64,000 bases of DNA from Xylophilus ampelinus. GTDB lineage: Bacteria > Pseudomonadota > Gammaproteobacteria > Burkholderiales > Burkholderiaceae_C. The notes below the pieces were generated by a model. The model ran no database searches and was not told where the DNA came from. It saw nothing but the letters and a program-made list of their open reading frames with translations. Position numbers and translations under genes: made by a program. Positions 52,565 to 63,224 of this stretch are shown here, piece by piece. Numbering within the stretch: position 1 is the first letter of the stretch; each line of letters opens with the position of its first letter. The stretch is from assembly GCF_901875635.1 (NCBI RefSeq), contig NZ_CABFMN010000011.1, positions 1 through 64,000 on the forward strand, written 5' to 3'.

Positions 52565-53371
52565 ATGGCTGATTCCGACCCCCCCAACAAAGAAGACGAG
52601 CTGGCCGGCACCGAGCAGCCCTTCGTCGCGCACCTCATGGAGCTGCGCGACCGGCTGCTCTACTGCATCTACGGCATCGCCATCTGCGCCATCCTGTTGG
52701 CCTTCTGGCCGAAGCCGAGCGGATTGATCGACTGGATCGCATTGCCCATCCGGCACCACATGCCGCCGGATGCCAAGCTGATTGCCGTCGGCGTGTTCTC
52801 GCCCTTCTTCGTGCCGCTGAAGGTGCTCATGATGACTGCGGTGCTGATGGCCTTGCCCTGGCTCATGTACCAAGTCTGGATGTTTGTCGCGCCCGGCCTC
52901 TACAGTCACGAGAAGAAGTTCGCGCTGCCGCTCATCATCTTCGGCAGCTTGCTGGCCTATGCAGGCATTGCGTTCGTGCAGTTCTTCGTGCTGGAGCGGA
53001 TGTTCGGGTTCATCCAGCACTTCACGCCCGATTCGGTGGCGGCCACGCCGGACATTTCGTCCTACGTCGAGGCGATCCTCTCCCTCTACCTGGCCTTCGG
53101 CGTCGCTTTCCAGGTGCCGATCGTGGTGATGCTGCTGGTGCGCTTCGATATGGTCACCGTCGAGAAGCTGCGCTCCTTCCGCGGCTACTTCATCGTCGTG
53201 GCCTTCGTCGTGGCCGCGGTGCTCACGCCGCCCGACGTGGTGTCGCAGCTGGCGCTGGCCGTGCCGATGTGCCTGCTGTACGAGGTCGGCATCGTCGGCG
53301 CGCAGTACTTCGTGCGGGCGACCAAGCGGCCGGACGGCGAGGCCGAAGGCGCGGATTCGACGCCCTCCTGA
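52565..53371 (+). CDS. tatC: Sec-independent translocase TatC
   Basis: 268 residues, six membrane segments, with PFVAHLMELRDRLL and the Pro-rich loops of TatC. Recognises twin-arginine signals; MsrP and the Rieske protein in this window are expected clients. Confidence 0.96.
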   Translation: MADSDPPNKEDELAGTEQPFVAHLMELRDRLLYCIYGIAICAILLAFWPKPSGLIDWIALPIRHHMPPDAKLIAVGVFSPFFVPLKVLMMTAVLMALPWLMYQVWMFVAPGLYSHEKKFALPLIIFGSLLAYAGIAFVQFFVLERMFGFIQHFTPDSVAATPDISSYVEAILSLYLAFGVAFQVPIVVMLLVRFDMVTVEKLRSFRGYFIVVAFVVAAVLTPPDVVSQLALAVPMCLLYEVGIVGAQYFVRATKRPDGEAEGADSTPS

Positions 53372-53405
53372 GCGCCGCTCACCTGGCTGGCGAACGCCCA
53401 TGAAG

Positions 53406-53433
53406 AAAGCCCCGCATCGCGGGGCTTTTCTTT
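53406..53433. terminator. Bidirectional terminator tatC / protease
   Basis: AAAGCCCCGC-ATC-GCGGGGCTTT, a perfect 10-bp stem flanked by T-rich sequence on the tat side, between convergent genes. Confidence 0.88.
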
Positions 53434-53455
53434 TTCGGCGACGACGCGCCGGGCC

Positions 53456-54622
<1,167 letters not shown>

Positions 54623-54895
54623 TGGGGGTATGGGGTCAGGACAGGGGATTCCCGCGGCGCGGGGAGGGCCGGATTGTCCCTCAAGCCCCGACCCCAGAGA
54701 CCGCGTGGGCGGATCGAGATTCGCGTGCCCGGCCAGCGCACACTGGTGCAAACCCTTAGCATGCGCGGTTCGGACCGACCCGGTCCCACGCGCTCGTCCG
54801 GCGCGGCCCACCCGGCTGCGCGGCCTTTCGAGGCGCACCGATCCGCACCGCAGCCGCCCGGCACGCGGTTTGCGCACCCTTTCAGAACGCCCCTC

Positions 54896-56239
54896 ATGAC
54901 TTCGTCCCCCTCCACGCCGGGCGGCGCCGACGCGACGTCCGCCCGCACGCTCAATTCGCGCGACTACAAGACCCTCGCCCTGTCGGCCCTCGGCGGCACG
55001 CTCGAGTTCTACGACTTCGTCATCTACGTCTTCTTCGCCGCGGTGCTGGGCGGCCTGTTCTTCCCGGCCGACATGCCCGATTGGCTGCGCCAGCTACAGA
55101 CCTTCGGCATCTTCGCCGCCGGCTACCTGGCGCGGCCGGTGGGCGGCATCGTCATCGCCCACTTTGGCGACCTGCTGGGCCGCAAGCGCATGTTCACGCT
55201 GTCGATCTTCCTGATGGCGCTGCCGACGCTGGTGATCGGGCTGCTGCCGACCTACGCCACCATCGGCGTGGCGGCGCCGCTGCTGCTGCTGGCCATGCGG
55301 GTGCTGCAGGGCGCGGCCATCGGCGGCGAGATGCCCGGCGCCTGGGTGTTCGTGGGCGAGCACGTGCCGCCGCACCGCTACGGCTTCGGCGTCGGCACGC
55401 TCACCTCGGGCATCACCGGCGGCATCCTGCTGGGCTCGCTGGTGGCCGTGGCCATCAACACGCACTACACGCCGGTGCAGGTGGGCGACTTCGCCTGGCG
55501 CATTCCCTTCATCCTGGGCGGCGTCTTCGGCCTGGTGTCGGTCTACCTGCGCCGCTTCCTGCACGAGACGCCGGTGTTTCGCGAACTGGCCGACCGCCGC
55601 AGCGTCGCGCGCGAACTGCCGCTCAAGACCATCCTGCGCGAGCACCGCGGCCCCAGCGTCTTCGTGGCGCTGCTGACCTGGGTGCTCTCGGCCGCCATCG
55701 TCGTGGTGGTGCTGTACACGCCCACCTACCTGCAGAAGGTGCACCACGTTCCGGCCGCGCTGGCGCTGGAGGCCAATGCGCTGGCCACGCTCACGCTGAC
55801 CATCGGCTGCGTGATCGTGGGCTGGGCCTGCGACCGCATCGGCACGCGCGCCACCATGCTGATCGGCTGGGCCGGTCTGTTGGTCACCGCCTACCTGTTC
55901 TACCGCGGGCTGCCCGGCACGCCGCAGTCGCTGTTCTGGCACTACGGTCTGGTCGGGCTGTTCGTCGGCACCATCGCCACGGTGCCGATCGCCGGCGTGC
56001 GGGCCTTCCCGGCGCCGGTGCGCTTCTCGGGCCTGTCCTTCGCCTACAACATGTCCTATGCGGTGTTCGGCGGGCTGACGCCGGTGATCCTCACGCTCTG
56101 GCTGCAGCACGACACAATGGCCCCGGCCCACTACGTCGCAGCCCTGTCGGTGCTGGGTTTCCTGCTGGCCCTGTCGCCCCTGGCGGCGCGCGGCCATGCG
56201 ATGCGCAGCGGCGCCACGGGAACGACAATCGTCGCATGA
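54896..56239 (+). CDS. MFS transporter of the metabolite:H+ symporter (MHS) type
   Basis: 447 residues, twelve membrane segments. GGTLEFYDFVIYVFFA, RPVGGIVIAHFGDLLGRKRMF and RVLQGAAIGGEMPGA are MHS hallmarks (ProP/KgtP-like). Substrate unknown. The 273-base gap upstream shows no other gene or structure I can name. ATGA overlap with the next gene. Confidence 0.9.
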   Translation: MTSSPSTPGGADATSARTLNSRDYKTLALSALGGTLEFYDFVIYVFFAAVLGGLFFPADMPDWLRQLQTFGIFAAGYLARPVGGIVIAHFGDLLGRKRMFTLSIFLMALPTLVIGLLPTYATIGVAAPLLLLAMRVLQGAAIGGEMPGAWVFVGEHVPPHRYGFGVGTLTSGITGGILLGSLVAVAINTHYTPVQVGDFAWRIPFILGGVFGLVSVYLRRFLHETPVFRELADRRSVARELPLKTILREHRGPSVFVALLTWVLSAAIVVVVLYTPTYLQKVHHVPAALALEANALATLTLTIGCVIVGWACDRIGTRATMLIGWAGLLVTAYLFYRGLPGTPQSLFWHYGLVGLFVGTIATVPIAGVRAFPAPVRFSGLSFAYNMSYAVFGGLTPVILTLWLQHDTMAPAHYVAALSVLGFLLALSPLAARGHAMRSGATGTTIVA

Positions 56240-57009
56240 GCACCACGCGCCACGAGCTGCTGCACGCCTTCGACCTGCTGCTGGCGCCCGAGCGCTTTCG
56301 CGATTACGGCCCCAACGGCCTACAGGTCGAGGGCCGCACCACGGTGCGCAAGATCGTCTCCGGCGTGACCGCAAGCCGGGCGCTGATCGAGGCGGCGATC
56401 CGCGCCGAGGCCGACGCCATCTTCGTGCACCACGGCCTCTTCTGGCGCGGCCAGGACGGCCGCGTCACCGGTTGGATGAGGCAGCGCCTGGGCCTCCTGC
56501 TGGGCGACGACGTGAACCTCTTCGCGTACCACCTGCCGCTGGACGCGCACCCTGAGCTGGGCAACAACGCACAGTTGGGCCTGCAACTGGGCCTGGTGGC
56601 CGAATCGGGGGCCGAAGGGCGCTTCGGCGAGCAGTCGCTGGGCTTCATCGGCAGGCGGGCGGACGGCGCGCCCTTTTCCAGCGCGGGTGCGTTGGCCGCG
56701 CACGTCGAACAAGTGCTGAAACGGCCTGTAACGCTTGTGGGGCCTGCGCAAGGTGCTATAAAAAAGATAGCGTGGTGCACGGGCGGCGCGCAAGGCTACT
56801 TCGAAGCCGCCATCGCGGCAGGGGCGGATGCTTTCCTCACGGGAGAGATCTCCGAACCCCAGGCCCATTACGCGCGTGAGATGGGCGTGGCCTTCCTCGC
56901 CTGCGGGCACCATGCGACCGAGCGCTACGGCGCACCCGCCGTGGCCGGCCATGTGGCGGCGCAACTCGGGCTGGTGCACGAGTTCATCGACATCGACAAC
57001 CCGGCGTGA
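56236..57009 (+). CDS. Nif3-like dinuclear metal centre hexameric protein (YbgI family)
   Basis: 257 residues. Metal ligands in FVHHGLFW, AYHLPLDAH and CGHHATERYG, and the typical AWCTGGAQGYFE. Proposed GTP cyclohydrolase-like hexamer; biological role unsettled. Residues about 161-179 are encoded by a palindromic repeat copy in frame. Confidence 0.92.
   Translation: MSTTRHELLHAFDLLLAPERFRDYGPNGLQVEGRTTVRKIVSGVTASRALIEAAIRAEADAIFVHHGLFWRGQDGRVTGWMRQRLGLLLGDDVNLFAYHLPLDAHPELGNNAQLGLQLGLVAESGAEGRFGEQSLGFIGRRADGAPFSSAGALAAHVEQVLKRPVTLVGPAQGAIKKIAWCTGGAQGYFEAAIAAGADAFLTGEISEPQAHYAREMGVAFLACGHHATERYGAPAVAGHVAAQLGLVHEFIDIDNPA
56717..56771 (-). repeat. Dispersed palindromic repeat copy 9 (inside the Nif3-like gene)
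   Basis: CGGCCTGTAACGCTTGT ... CCTGCGCAAGGTGCTATAAA AAAGATAGC aligns along its length with copies 6 and 8. It is translated in frame. Confidence 0.65.
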
Positions 57010-58070
57010 CGGCTCCATCCGTGAACCTCGAGCGCCTGCCCATCGCCGTCACGATCGGCGACCCGGCCGGCATCGGGCCGGAGATCATCGCCAAGGCCTG
57101 GCGCGACGCGCCCGAACTGATGCGCGGCTGCTTCGTCGCCGGCGATGTCGGCACGATGCGCCGGGCCGCACAGGCCTTGGTCGCCCCGGGCTCGTTGGCC
57201 ATGCCGGTGGCGGTGCTCGAGGCTGCTGCCCAGGCCTGGGATGTGCCGCCGCGTTGCGTGCCGGTGCTCCAGGTGGTGGAGGCGCCGGACGAGCTGGAGA
57301 TCGGCCGCGTGAGTGCTGCGGCCGGACGCGTGGCCGGCGACGCGGTCGTCTGGGCCGCCCGCGCGGCCTTGCGCGCCGAGATCGCCGCGCTGGTGACCGC
57401 CCCGCTGCACAAGGAGGCCCTGGCTGCGGCCGGTTTTCCGTACCCTGGCCACACCGAACTGTTGCAGGCCGAAGCCGCGGCGCATCTCGGCCGTGCGGTG
57501 GCCGACGTACCGGTGCGCATGATGCTGGCCAACGACGAGTTGCGCACCGTGCTCGTCAGCATCCACATGGGCTTGCGGCAGGCCATCGACACGCTGGACA
57601 CCTCGGGCGTGCTGCAGACCCTCCGCATCGCCCACCAGGCGCTGTCGGCCATGCTCGGCGCGCCGCCGCGCATCGGCGTGGCGGGCCTGAACCCGCATGC
57701 GGGCGAGGGCGGCCTCTTCGGCCGCGAGGACCTGGACATCATCGCCCCGGCCATTGCGGCCGCGCGGGCCGAGGGCATCCGGGCCGACGGGCCGCATGCG
57801 CCCGACACCGTGTTCATGCGGGCCCGGGCGCGCGGGGGCCGGCCGGGCGAGTTCGACGTGGTGATCGCGATGTACCACGACCAGGGATTGATCCCCGTCA
57901 AATACCTCGGGGTGGAGCAGGGCGTCAACGTGACGCTGGGGCTGCCGCTGGTGCGCACCAGCCCCGATCACGGCACCGCCTTCGACATCGCCGGACAGGG
58001 CGTTGCCGATGCGAGCAGCCTGCTCGCGGCGGTGCGCATGGCGCGTGCGCTCTCGGCGCACGCGGGCTGA
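57006..58070 (+). CDS. pdxA: 4-hydroxythreonine-4-phosphate dehydrogenase
   Basis: 354 residues from GTG 57,006 (GTG 57,021 also possible). AVTIGDPAGIGPEII, TAPLHKEAL, PGHTELL, GLNPHAGEGGLFG and AMYHDQGLIPVKYL contain the metal-binding His residues. Pyridoxal phosphate synthesis. Confidence 0.96.
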   Translation: MTAPSVNLERLPIAVTIGDPAGIGPEIIAKAWRDAPELMRGCFVAGDVGTMRRAAQALVAPGSLAMPVAVLEAAAQAWDVPPRCVPVLQVVEAPDELEIGRVSAAAGRVAGDAVVWAARAALRAEIAALVTAPLHKEALAAAGFPYPGHTELLQAEAAAHLGRAVADVPVRMMLANDELRTVLVSIHMGLRQAIDTLDTSGVLQTLRIAHQALSAMLGAPPRIGVAGLNPHAGEGGLFGREDLDIIAPAIAAARAEGIRADGPHAPDTVFMRARARGGRPGEFDVVIAMYHDQGLIPVKYLGVEQGVNVTLGLPLVRTSPDHGTAFDIAGQGVADASSLLAAVRMARALSAHAG

Positions 58071-58071
58071 A

Positions 58072-58500
58072 TCAGGGGCGCTTGAGGCTGTCGCGGATCT
58101 CGCGCAGCAGCACGATGTCTTCCGGCGGCGCGGCCGGCGCCGGCGCGGCTTCCTCGGTACGGCGCAGGCGGTTGATCTGCTTGATCATCAGGAAGATCAC
58201 GAACGCCAGGATGATGAAGTTCACCAGGATGGTGATGAAGTTGCCGTAGGCCAGCACGGGCACGCCGGCCTTCTTGAGATCGGCCAGGTTGTTGGCCACG
58301 CCGGCCGGGATCGAGCCCAGCACGATGTAGAGGTTGGAGAAGTCCAGCTTGCCGAACACCAGGCCGACGATAGGCATGATGATGTCGGCGACCAGCGAAT
58401 CGACGATCTTGCCGAAGGCGCCGCCGATGATCACGCCGACGGCCAGGTCGACCACGTTGCCCTTGACGGCGAATTCGCGAAATTCCTTGAAAAAGCTCAT
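58072..58500 (-). CDS. mscL: Large-conductance mechanosensitive channel
   Basis: 142 residues. [31 protein letters not shown] (first transmembrane helix), NFIITLVNF-type second helix and charged C-terminal bundle. Releases solutes on hypo-osmotic shock. Convergent with pdxA, one base apart. Confidence 0.97.
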   Translation of the reverse strand: MSFFKEFREFAVKGNVVDLAVGVIIGGAFGKIVDSLVADIIMPIVGLVFGKLDFSNLYIVLGSIPAGVANNLADLKKAGVPVLAYGNFITILVNFIILAFVIFLMIKQINRLRRTEEAAPAPAAPPEDIVLLREIRDSLKRP

Positions 58501-58589
58501 TCGAATGCCTCGTGCGGTGCGTCGGAAGTGGGCGTGAGTATAGGGGTCGACCCTGGGTCGACCGGGCTGTCGCGCAGGGGCGTGTCGCG

Positions 58590-58619
58590 TTGAAGTCGCC
58601 GAATACGCTCCGCTACAAT
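58590..58619 (+). promoter_or_regulatory. petABC promoter
   Basis: TTGAAG (58590-58595), 18-base spacer, TACAAT (58614-58619); 42 bases before the petA ATG. One of the better -35/-10 pairs in the window. Confidence 0.6.
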
Positions 58620-58661
58620 CTTGGGTTGACCCTGCAAGCCATAAGTACTTCGAGGAACCCC

Positions 58662-59276
58662 ATGAGTGACATCCCGGTCGGCCCGCAAAGGATCGATAGC
58701 AGCAAGCGGACATGGTTGATCGCATCCGGCTGTGCCGGGGCTGTGGGGGGTGTGGCAACGGCCATTCCCTTCGTGAGTACCTTCGAGCCTTCGGAGCGCG
58801 CCAAGGCAGCGGGCGCTCCGGTCGAGGTGGACATCGGCGGCCTGCAGGTCGGCGAGAAGCTCACCGTCGAATGGCGTGGCAAGCCGGTGTGGATCCTGAA
58901 GCGTTCGCCCGCGCAGATCGCCGAGCTGCCCAAGCTGGACCCGCAACTGGCCGATCCCGAGTCCAAGCGCAATCCGGCCGAGTTCACTCCCAAGTACGCC
59001 CAGAACGAGAACCGCTCGATCAAGCCCGAGGTGCTGGTCGTCGTCGGCATCTGCACGCACCTGGGCTGCTCGCCCACCGACAAGCTGCAGGCCGGTCCGC
59101 AGCCCTCGCTGCCCGATGACTGGAAGGGCGGCTTCCTGTGCCCCTGCCACGGCTCGACCTTCGACCTGGCCGGCCGCGTGTTCAAGAACAAGCCCGCACC
59201 GGACAACCTGCCGGTGCCCCCTCACAAGTACCTGTCCGACACGCGCCTGCTGATCGGCGAAGACGGCAACGCCTGA
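58662..59276 (+). CDS. petA: Ubiquinol-cytochrome c reductase iron-sulfur (Rieske) subunit
   Basis: 204 residues. N-terminal Tat-type anchor with [10 protein letters not shown] (Lys-Arg in place of Arg-Arg), then the Rieske domain with CTHLGC and CPCHGS binding the 2Fe-2S cluster. Part of cytochrome bc1. Confidence 0.96.
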   Translation: MSDIPVGPQRIDSSKRTWLIASGCAGAVGGVATAIPFVSTFEPSERAKAAGAPVEVDIGGLQVGEKLTVEWRGKPVWILKRSPAQIAELPKLDPQLADPESKRNPAEFTPKYAQNENRSIKPEVLVVVGICTHLGCSPTDKLQAGPQPSLPDDWKGGFLCPCHGSTFDLAGRVFKNKPAPDNLPVPPHKYLSDTRLLIGEDGNA

Positions 59277-59289
59277 GGGGAGCGCGCAG

Positions 59290-60690
59290 ATGGCTGAATT
59301 CAAGGAAATCTCCCCCAACGCACCCACCGGCGAGAAGCTGCTGAATTGGGTCGACAACCGCTTCCCGCTGACCAAGCTGTGGAACGATCAGTGGGGCAAG
59401 TACTACGCGCCGAAGAACTTCAACTTCTGGTACATCTTCGGCTCGCTGGCGATGCTGGTGCTGGTCATCCAGATCGTCACCGGCATCTTCCTCGTGATGC
59501 ATTACAAGCCCGACGCGCAGCTCGCCTTCGCCTCGGTCGAGTACATCATGCGCGACGTGCCGTGGGGCTGGCTCATCCGGTACATGCACTCGACGGGCGC
59601 CTCGGCCTTCTTCGTCGTCGTTTACCTGCACATGTTCCGCGGCCTCATCTACGGCAGCTACCGCAAGCCGCGCGAGCTGATCTGGATCTTCGGCTGCGCG
59701 ATCTTCCTGTGCCTCATGGCCGAAGCCTTCATGGGCTACCTGCTGCCCTGGGGCCAGATGTCGTACTGGGGCGCACAGGTGATCGTGAACCTGTTCTCTG
59801 CCATTCCCTTCGTCGGCCCCGATCTGGCCCTGCTGATTCGTGGTGACTACGTCGTGAGCGATGCGACGCTGAACCGCTTCTTCAGCTTCCACGTCATCGC
59901 CGTGCCGCTGGTGCTGCTCGGCTTGGTGGTGGCCCACCTGATCGCGCTGCACGAAGTGGGTTCGAACAACCCCGACGGCATCGAGATCAAGGCCAACCGC
60001 GGCCCCGACGGCCACCCGCTGGACGGCATTCCCTCGCACCCGTACTACACGGTGCACGACATCTTCGGCGTGGTGGTGTTCCTCACCATCTTCTCGGCCG
60101 TGATCTTCTTCGCGCCCGAGGCCGGCGGCTACTTCCTGGAGTACAACAACTTCATTCCGGCCGACTCGCTGAAGACGCCCAACCACATCGCCCCGGTGTG
60201 GTACTTCACGCCCTTCTACTCGATGCTGCGCGCCATCACGACCGAGATGATGTACGTGCTCATCGCCTGCGTGGTCGGCGCTGCCGCCTTCGCGGTGATC
60301 AAGACGCGCCTGCCGAGCTTCCTGAAGGCGGTCGTCGTGGTCGTGGCCGTGGGCGTTGCGGCGATGATGCTGTCGATCGACGCCAAGTTCTGGGGCGTGG
60401 TCGTCATGGGCGGCGCTGTGATCATCCTGTTCTTCCTGCCCTGGCTGGACCACAGCCCGGTGAAGTCGATCCGTTACCGTCCGGGCTGGCACAAGTACCT
60501 CTACGGCATCTTCGTGATCAACTTCGTGGTGCTGGCCTACCTCGGCGTGCAGCCGCCGTCGCCGATCGGCGAGCGCGTGTCGCAGGTCGGGACGCTCTTC
60601 TACTTCGGCTTCTTCCTGCTGATGCCCTGGTGGAGCCGTCTGGGCGAGCCCAAGCCCGTTCCCGAACGCGTGACCTTCGCCGCGCACTGA
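59290..60690 (+). CDS. petB: Cytochrome b of the bc1 complex
   Basis: 466 residues, eight membrane helices. Haem-binding histidines in RYMHSTGASAFFVVVYLHMFRG and SFHVIAVPLVLLGLVVAHL, and the Qo-site PEW-equivalent region around VWYFTPFYSMLRAI. Spacing 13 bases from petA. Confidence 0.97.
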   Translation: MAEFKEISPNAPTGEKLLNWVDNRFPLTKLWNDQWGKYYAPKNFNFWYIFGSLAMLVLVIQIVTGIFLVMHYKPDAQLAFASVEYIMRDVPWGWLIRYMHSTGASAFFVVVYLHMFRGLIYGSYRKPRELIWIFGCAIFLCLMAEAFMGYLLPWGQMSYWGAQVIVNLFSAIPFVGPDLALLIRGDYVVSDATLNRFFSFHVIAVPLVLLGLVVAHLIALHEVGSNNPDGIEIKANRGPDGHPLDGIPSHPYYTVHDIFGVVVFLTIFSAVIFFAPEAGGYFLEYNNFIPADSLKTPNHIAPVWYFTPFYSMLRAITTEMMYVLIACVVGAAAFAVIKTRLPSFLKAVVVVVAVGVAAMMLSIDAKFWGVVVMGGAVIILFFLPWLDHSPVKSIRYRPGWHKYLYGIFVINFVVLAYLGVQPPSPIGERVSQVGTLFYFGFFLLMPWWSRLGEPKPVPERVTFAAH

Positions 60691-60707
60691 TCCGGGAGCC
60701 GACCACA

Positions 60708-61463
60708 ATGAAAAAACTGATCCTCACGTTGATCGCGGCGCTCGGCATCGTCACGGGTGCGCAGGCGGCCGAAGGCGGTATCGCCTGGGACAAGGCGCCC
60801 AACCGCACGAACGACCTGGCGTCGCTGCAGAACGGTGCCAAGCTGTTCGTCAACTACTGCCTCAACTGCCACTCTGCGGCGTTCATGCGCTACAACCGGC
60901 TGCAGGACATCGGCCTGACCGAGCAGCAGATCAAGGACAACCTTCTGTTCACGACCGACAAGGTCGGCGAGACCATGAAGGCGAACATCGAGCCGCGCCA
61001 GGCCAAGGAATGGTTCGGCGGCGTGCCGCCCGACCTGACCCTGGTGGCGCGTTCGCGCGCCGGCCACGGCGGCACGGGCGCCGACTACCTCTACACCTAC
61101 TTGCGCACCTTCTATCGCGACGACACCAAGGCCACAGGCTGGAACAACCTCGCGTTCCCCAGCGTGGCCATGCCCAACGTGCTGTGGGAGTTGCAGGGCG
61201 ACCGCCGCCCGGTGTACGACAAGGTGGAGCAGCACGGCCACGAGACCGAGGTGCTCAAAGGCTGGGAGCAAGTGACGCCCGGCACGATGACGCCGCTGCA
61301 GTTCGACCAGGCCGTCGGTGACCTGGTGAACTACATGCAATGGATGGCCGAGCCGGCACAGAACACGCGCATCCGCGTGGGCGTGTGGGTGCTGCTGTTC
61401 CTGGCGATGGCCCTGGTGTTCGTCTGGCGCCTGAATGCGGCGTATTGGAAAGAAGTGAAATAG
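60708..61463 (+). CDS. petC: Cytochrome c1
   Basis: 251 residues; signal peptide ending AQAAEGG, haem c motif CLNCH, axial Met region in the VAMPNVLWEL part, and a C-terminal membrane anchor (VWVLLFLAMALVFVW). Completes petABC. Confidence 0.96.
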   Translation: MKKLILTLIAALGIVTGAQAAEGGIAWDKAPNRTNDLASLQNGAKLFVNYCLNCHSAAFMRYNRLQDIGLTEQQIKDNLLFTTDKVGETMKANIEPRQAKEWFGGVPPDLTLVARSRAGHGGTGADYLYTYLRTFYRDDTKATGWNNLAFPSVAMPNVLWELQGDRRPVYDKVEQHGHETEVLKGWEQVTPGTMTPLQFDQAVGDLVNYMQWMAEPAQNTRIRVGVWVLLFLAMALVFVWRLNAAYWKEVK

Positions 61464-61505
61464 ATGCGAGCGCGGTCCGCTGGCCGGACCCGCGTCCTTC
61501 CTCGG

Positions 61506-61539
61506 GAGTGGGATGCCATCCATGCATCCCACTCTTTTT
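61506..61539 (+). terminator. Terminator between petC and sspA
   Basis: GAGTGGGATGC (61506-61516) and GCATCCCACTC (61524-61534), perfect 11-bp stem, seven-base loop, then TTTTT. It ends 21 bases before the sspA start. Confidence 0.9.
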
Positions 61540-61560
61540 GATTTTTAGGAGCCTTTCGCC

Positions 61561-62172
61561 ATGATGGTGCTGTATTCCGGAACGACCTGTCCCTTCTCCC
61601 ACCGATGCCGCTTCGTGCTGTTCGAGAAGGGCATGGACTTCGAGATCCGCGATGTCGACCTGTACAACAAGCCTGAAGACATCAGCGTGATGAACCCGTA
61701 CGGCCAGGTGCCGATCCTGGTCGAGCGCGACCTGATCCTGTACGAGTCGAACATCATCAACGAGTACATCGACGAGCGCTTCCCGCACCCGCAGCTCATG
61801 CCCGGCGACCCGGTCGACCGTGCGCGCGTGCGCCTGTTCCTGCTCAACTTCGAGAAGGAGCTCTTCGTCCACGTGTCGACGCTGGAGAACCGCAGTGCCA
61901 AGGGCAACGACAAGGCGCTCGAAAAAGCTCGCTCGCACATCCGCGACCGCCTGACGCAGCTGGCGCCGGTGTTCCTCAAGAACAAGTACATGCTGGGCGA
62001 AAACTTCTCGATGCTCGACGTCGCGATCGCGCCGCTGCTGTGGCGCCTCGACTACTACGGCATCGACCTGAGCAAGAACGCTGCCCCGCTGCTGAAGTAC
62101 GCCGAGCGCATCTTCTCGCGCCCCGCGTACATCGAGGCGCTGACGCCTTCCGAAAAGGTGATGCGCAAGTAA
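61561..62172 (+). CDS. sspA: Stringent starvation protein A
   Basis: 203 residues, glutathione S-transferase fold without a catalytic Cys role. TCPFSHRCRFVLFEKGMDFEI and NPYGQVPILVERDLILYESNIINEYID. Binds RNA polymerase in enteric bacteria. AGGAG before the ATG. Confidence 0.95.
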   Translation: MMVLYSGTTCPFSHRCRFVLFEKGMDFEIRDVDLYNKPEDISVMNPYGQVPILVERDLILYESNIINEYIDERFPHPQLMPGDPVDRARVRLFLLNFEKELFVHVSTLENRSAKGNDKALEKARSHIRDRLTQLAPVFLKNKYMLGENFSMLDVAIAPLLWRLDYYGIDLSKNAAPLLKYAERIFSRPAYIEALTPSEKVMRK

Positions 62173-62203
62173 TCCGTCCGATCGAGCCGTCTTCGCTGCC
62201 ACC

Positions 62204-62731
62204 ATGATCAACGCACTCGAGTCGTCTTCGCTGCGGCCCTACCTCATCCGTGCCCTGTACGAATGGTGCACCGATCACGGGTTCACGCCCTACGTGGCGG
62301 TGCAGGTCGACGAGTCGGTGCAGGTACCGCGCGAGTACGTCAAGAACGGCGAGATCGTGCTCAACATCAGCTACGACGCCACCAGTGCGTTGAAGCTGGG
62401 CAACGAGTTCATCGAGTTCAAGGCCCGCTTCGCGGGCACGGCGCGCGACATCCTCGTGCCCGTGGGCCGCGTGGTGGCCATCTATGCGCGCGAGAGCGGG
62501 CAGGGCATGGCCTTTTCCGCGCCGGTGCCGGCCGAGGCGACCACTGCGGCCAAGGCATCGCCGCTGCGGGATGCCTTGCGCGGCAACAGCGATGGCGAGG
62601 CCCGCGTCGTGCACCTCGTCACCGACGGCGAGGAGACCGCGGCCGTCGATGCCCCGTCCGGAGCGCCAGACGACGAGCCGCCACGTCCGTCGGGCGGCGG
62701 CTCGCGCCCCGCGCTCAAGCGCGTCAAGTAG
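62204..62731 (+). CDS. sspB: ClpXP specificity-enhancing factor SspB
   Basis: 175 residues. SSLRPYLIRALYEWCTDHGFTPYVAV, LNISYDATSALKLGN and RFAGTARDILVPVGRVVAIYARE form the SspB fold; the tail GSRPALKRVK binds ClpX. Tethers ssrA-tagged proteins to ClpXP. Confidence 0.95.
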   Translation: MINALESSSLRPYLIRALYEWCTDHGFTPYVAVQVDESVQVPREYVKNGEIVLNISYDATSALKLGNEFIEFKARFAGTARDILVPVGRVVAIYARESGQGMAFSAPVPAEATTAAKASPLRDALRGNSDGEARVVHLVTDGEETAAVDAPSGAPDDEPPRPSGGGSRPALKRVK

Positions 62732-62769
62732 CCGCGCCTCCTTGAAGTGGATGGTCAACGGCCGCTGGC

Positions 62770-62775
62770 TAGAAT
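62770..62775 (+). promoter_or_regulatory. -10 box of tRNA-Thr
   Basis: TAGAAT nine bases before the mature 5' end of the tRNA. No clear -35. Confidence 0.45.
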
Positions 62776-62784
62776 CCGCATCGC

Positions 62785-62860
62785 GCCGCTTTAGCTCAGT
62801 TGGTAGAGCACCCGCCTTGTAAGCGGTAGGTCGTCAGTTCGATTCCGACAAGCGGCACCA
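62785..62860 (+). tRNA. tRNA-Thr (anticodon TGT)
   Basis: 76 bases. Acceptor GCCGCTT/AAGCGGC, D arm GCTCAGTTGGTAGAGC, anticodon loop CTTGTAA (TGT, reads ACA/ACG), T loop TTCGATTC, discriminator A and encoded CCA. Confidence 0.96.
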
Positions 62861-62882
62861 TCTCCCGCCCCATCGGCACTCC

Positions 62883-63188
62883 TCAGGTCCGGCCCTGCAC
62901 CTTGATGCGGATGGCCGTCACCTCCCACCCCGTCGTCCGCAGGTGCGCCAGCAGCATCGGGCTCATCTGGCGCAGCTTGGCCGCGACCGCGTTGCCCTTG
63001 ACGAGGACGCACCAGCTGCCGTCCTCGCTGGGGCCGGCCTGCAGGGCCCCTCGCATCTCAGCCGGCAGCAGCGGCAGGATGGCCTGCAGGCGCATCTGCC
63101 CGTCCCGCGCGCGCGCCATCAGGCTGGCCAGCGTGGGCGATTCCTCGCTGGCCTGCTGCAGGGTGAAAGCTTGGGAGCGGCGGGTCAT
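62883..63188 (-). CDS. dciA: DUF721/DciA-like protein
   Basis: 101 residues, basic and small. The KH-like domain LQAGPSEDGSWCVLVKGNAVAAKLRQMSP is that of DciA, which helps load the DnaB helicase where DnaC is absent. Divergent from secA, the common position in this group. Confidence 0.8.
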   Translation of the reverse strand: MTRRSQAFTLQQASEESPTLASLMARARDGQMRLQAILPLLPAEMRGALQAGPSEDGSWCVLVKGNAVAAKLRQMSPMLLAHLRTTGWEVTAIRIKVQGRT

Positions 63189-63218
63189 GGGGCTCTGAAG
63201 GGCGAAGGCGAGGCGGTC

Positions 63219-63224
63219 TAAAAT
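63219..63224 (+). promoter_or_regulatory. Candidate -10 box upstream of secA
   Basis: TAAAAT, 188 bases before the secA ATG. The remaining leader holds GC-rich stretches with no evident small gene or SecM-like arrest peptide. Confidence 0.35.
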
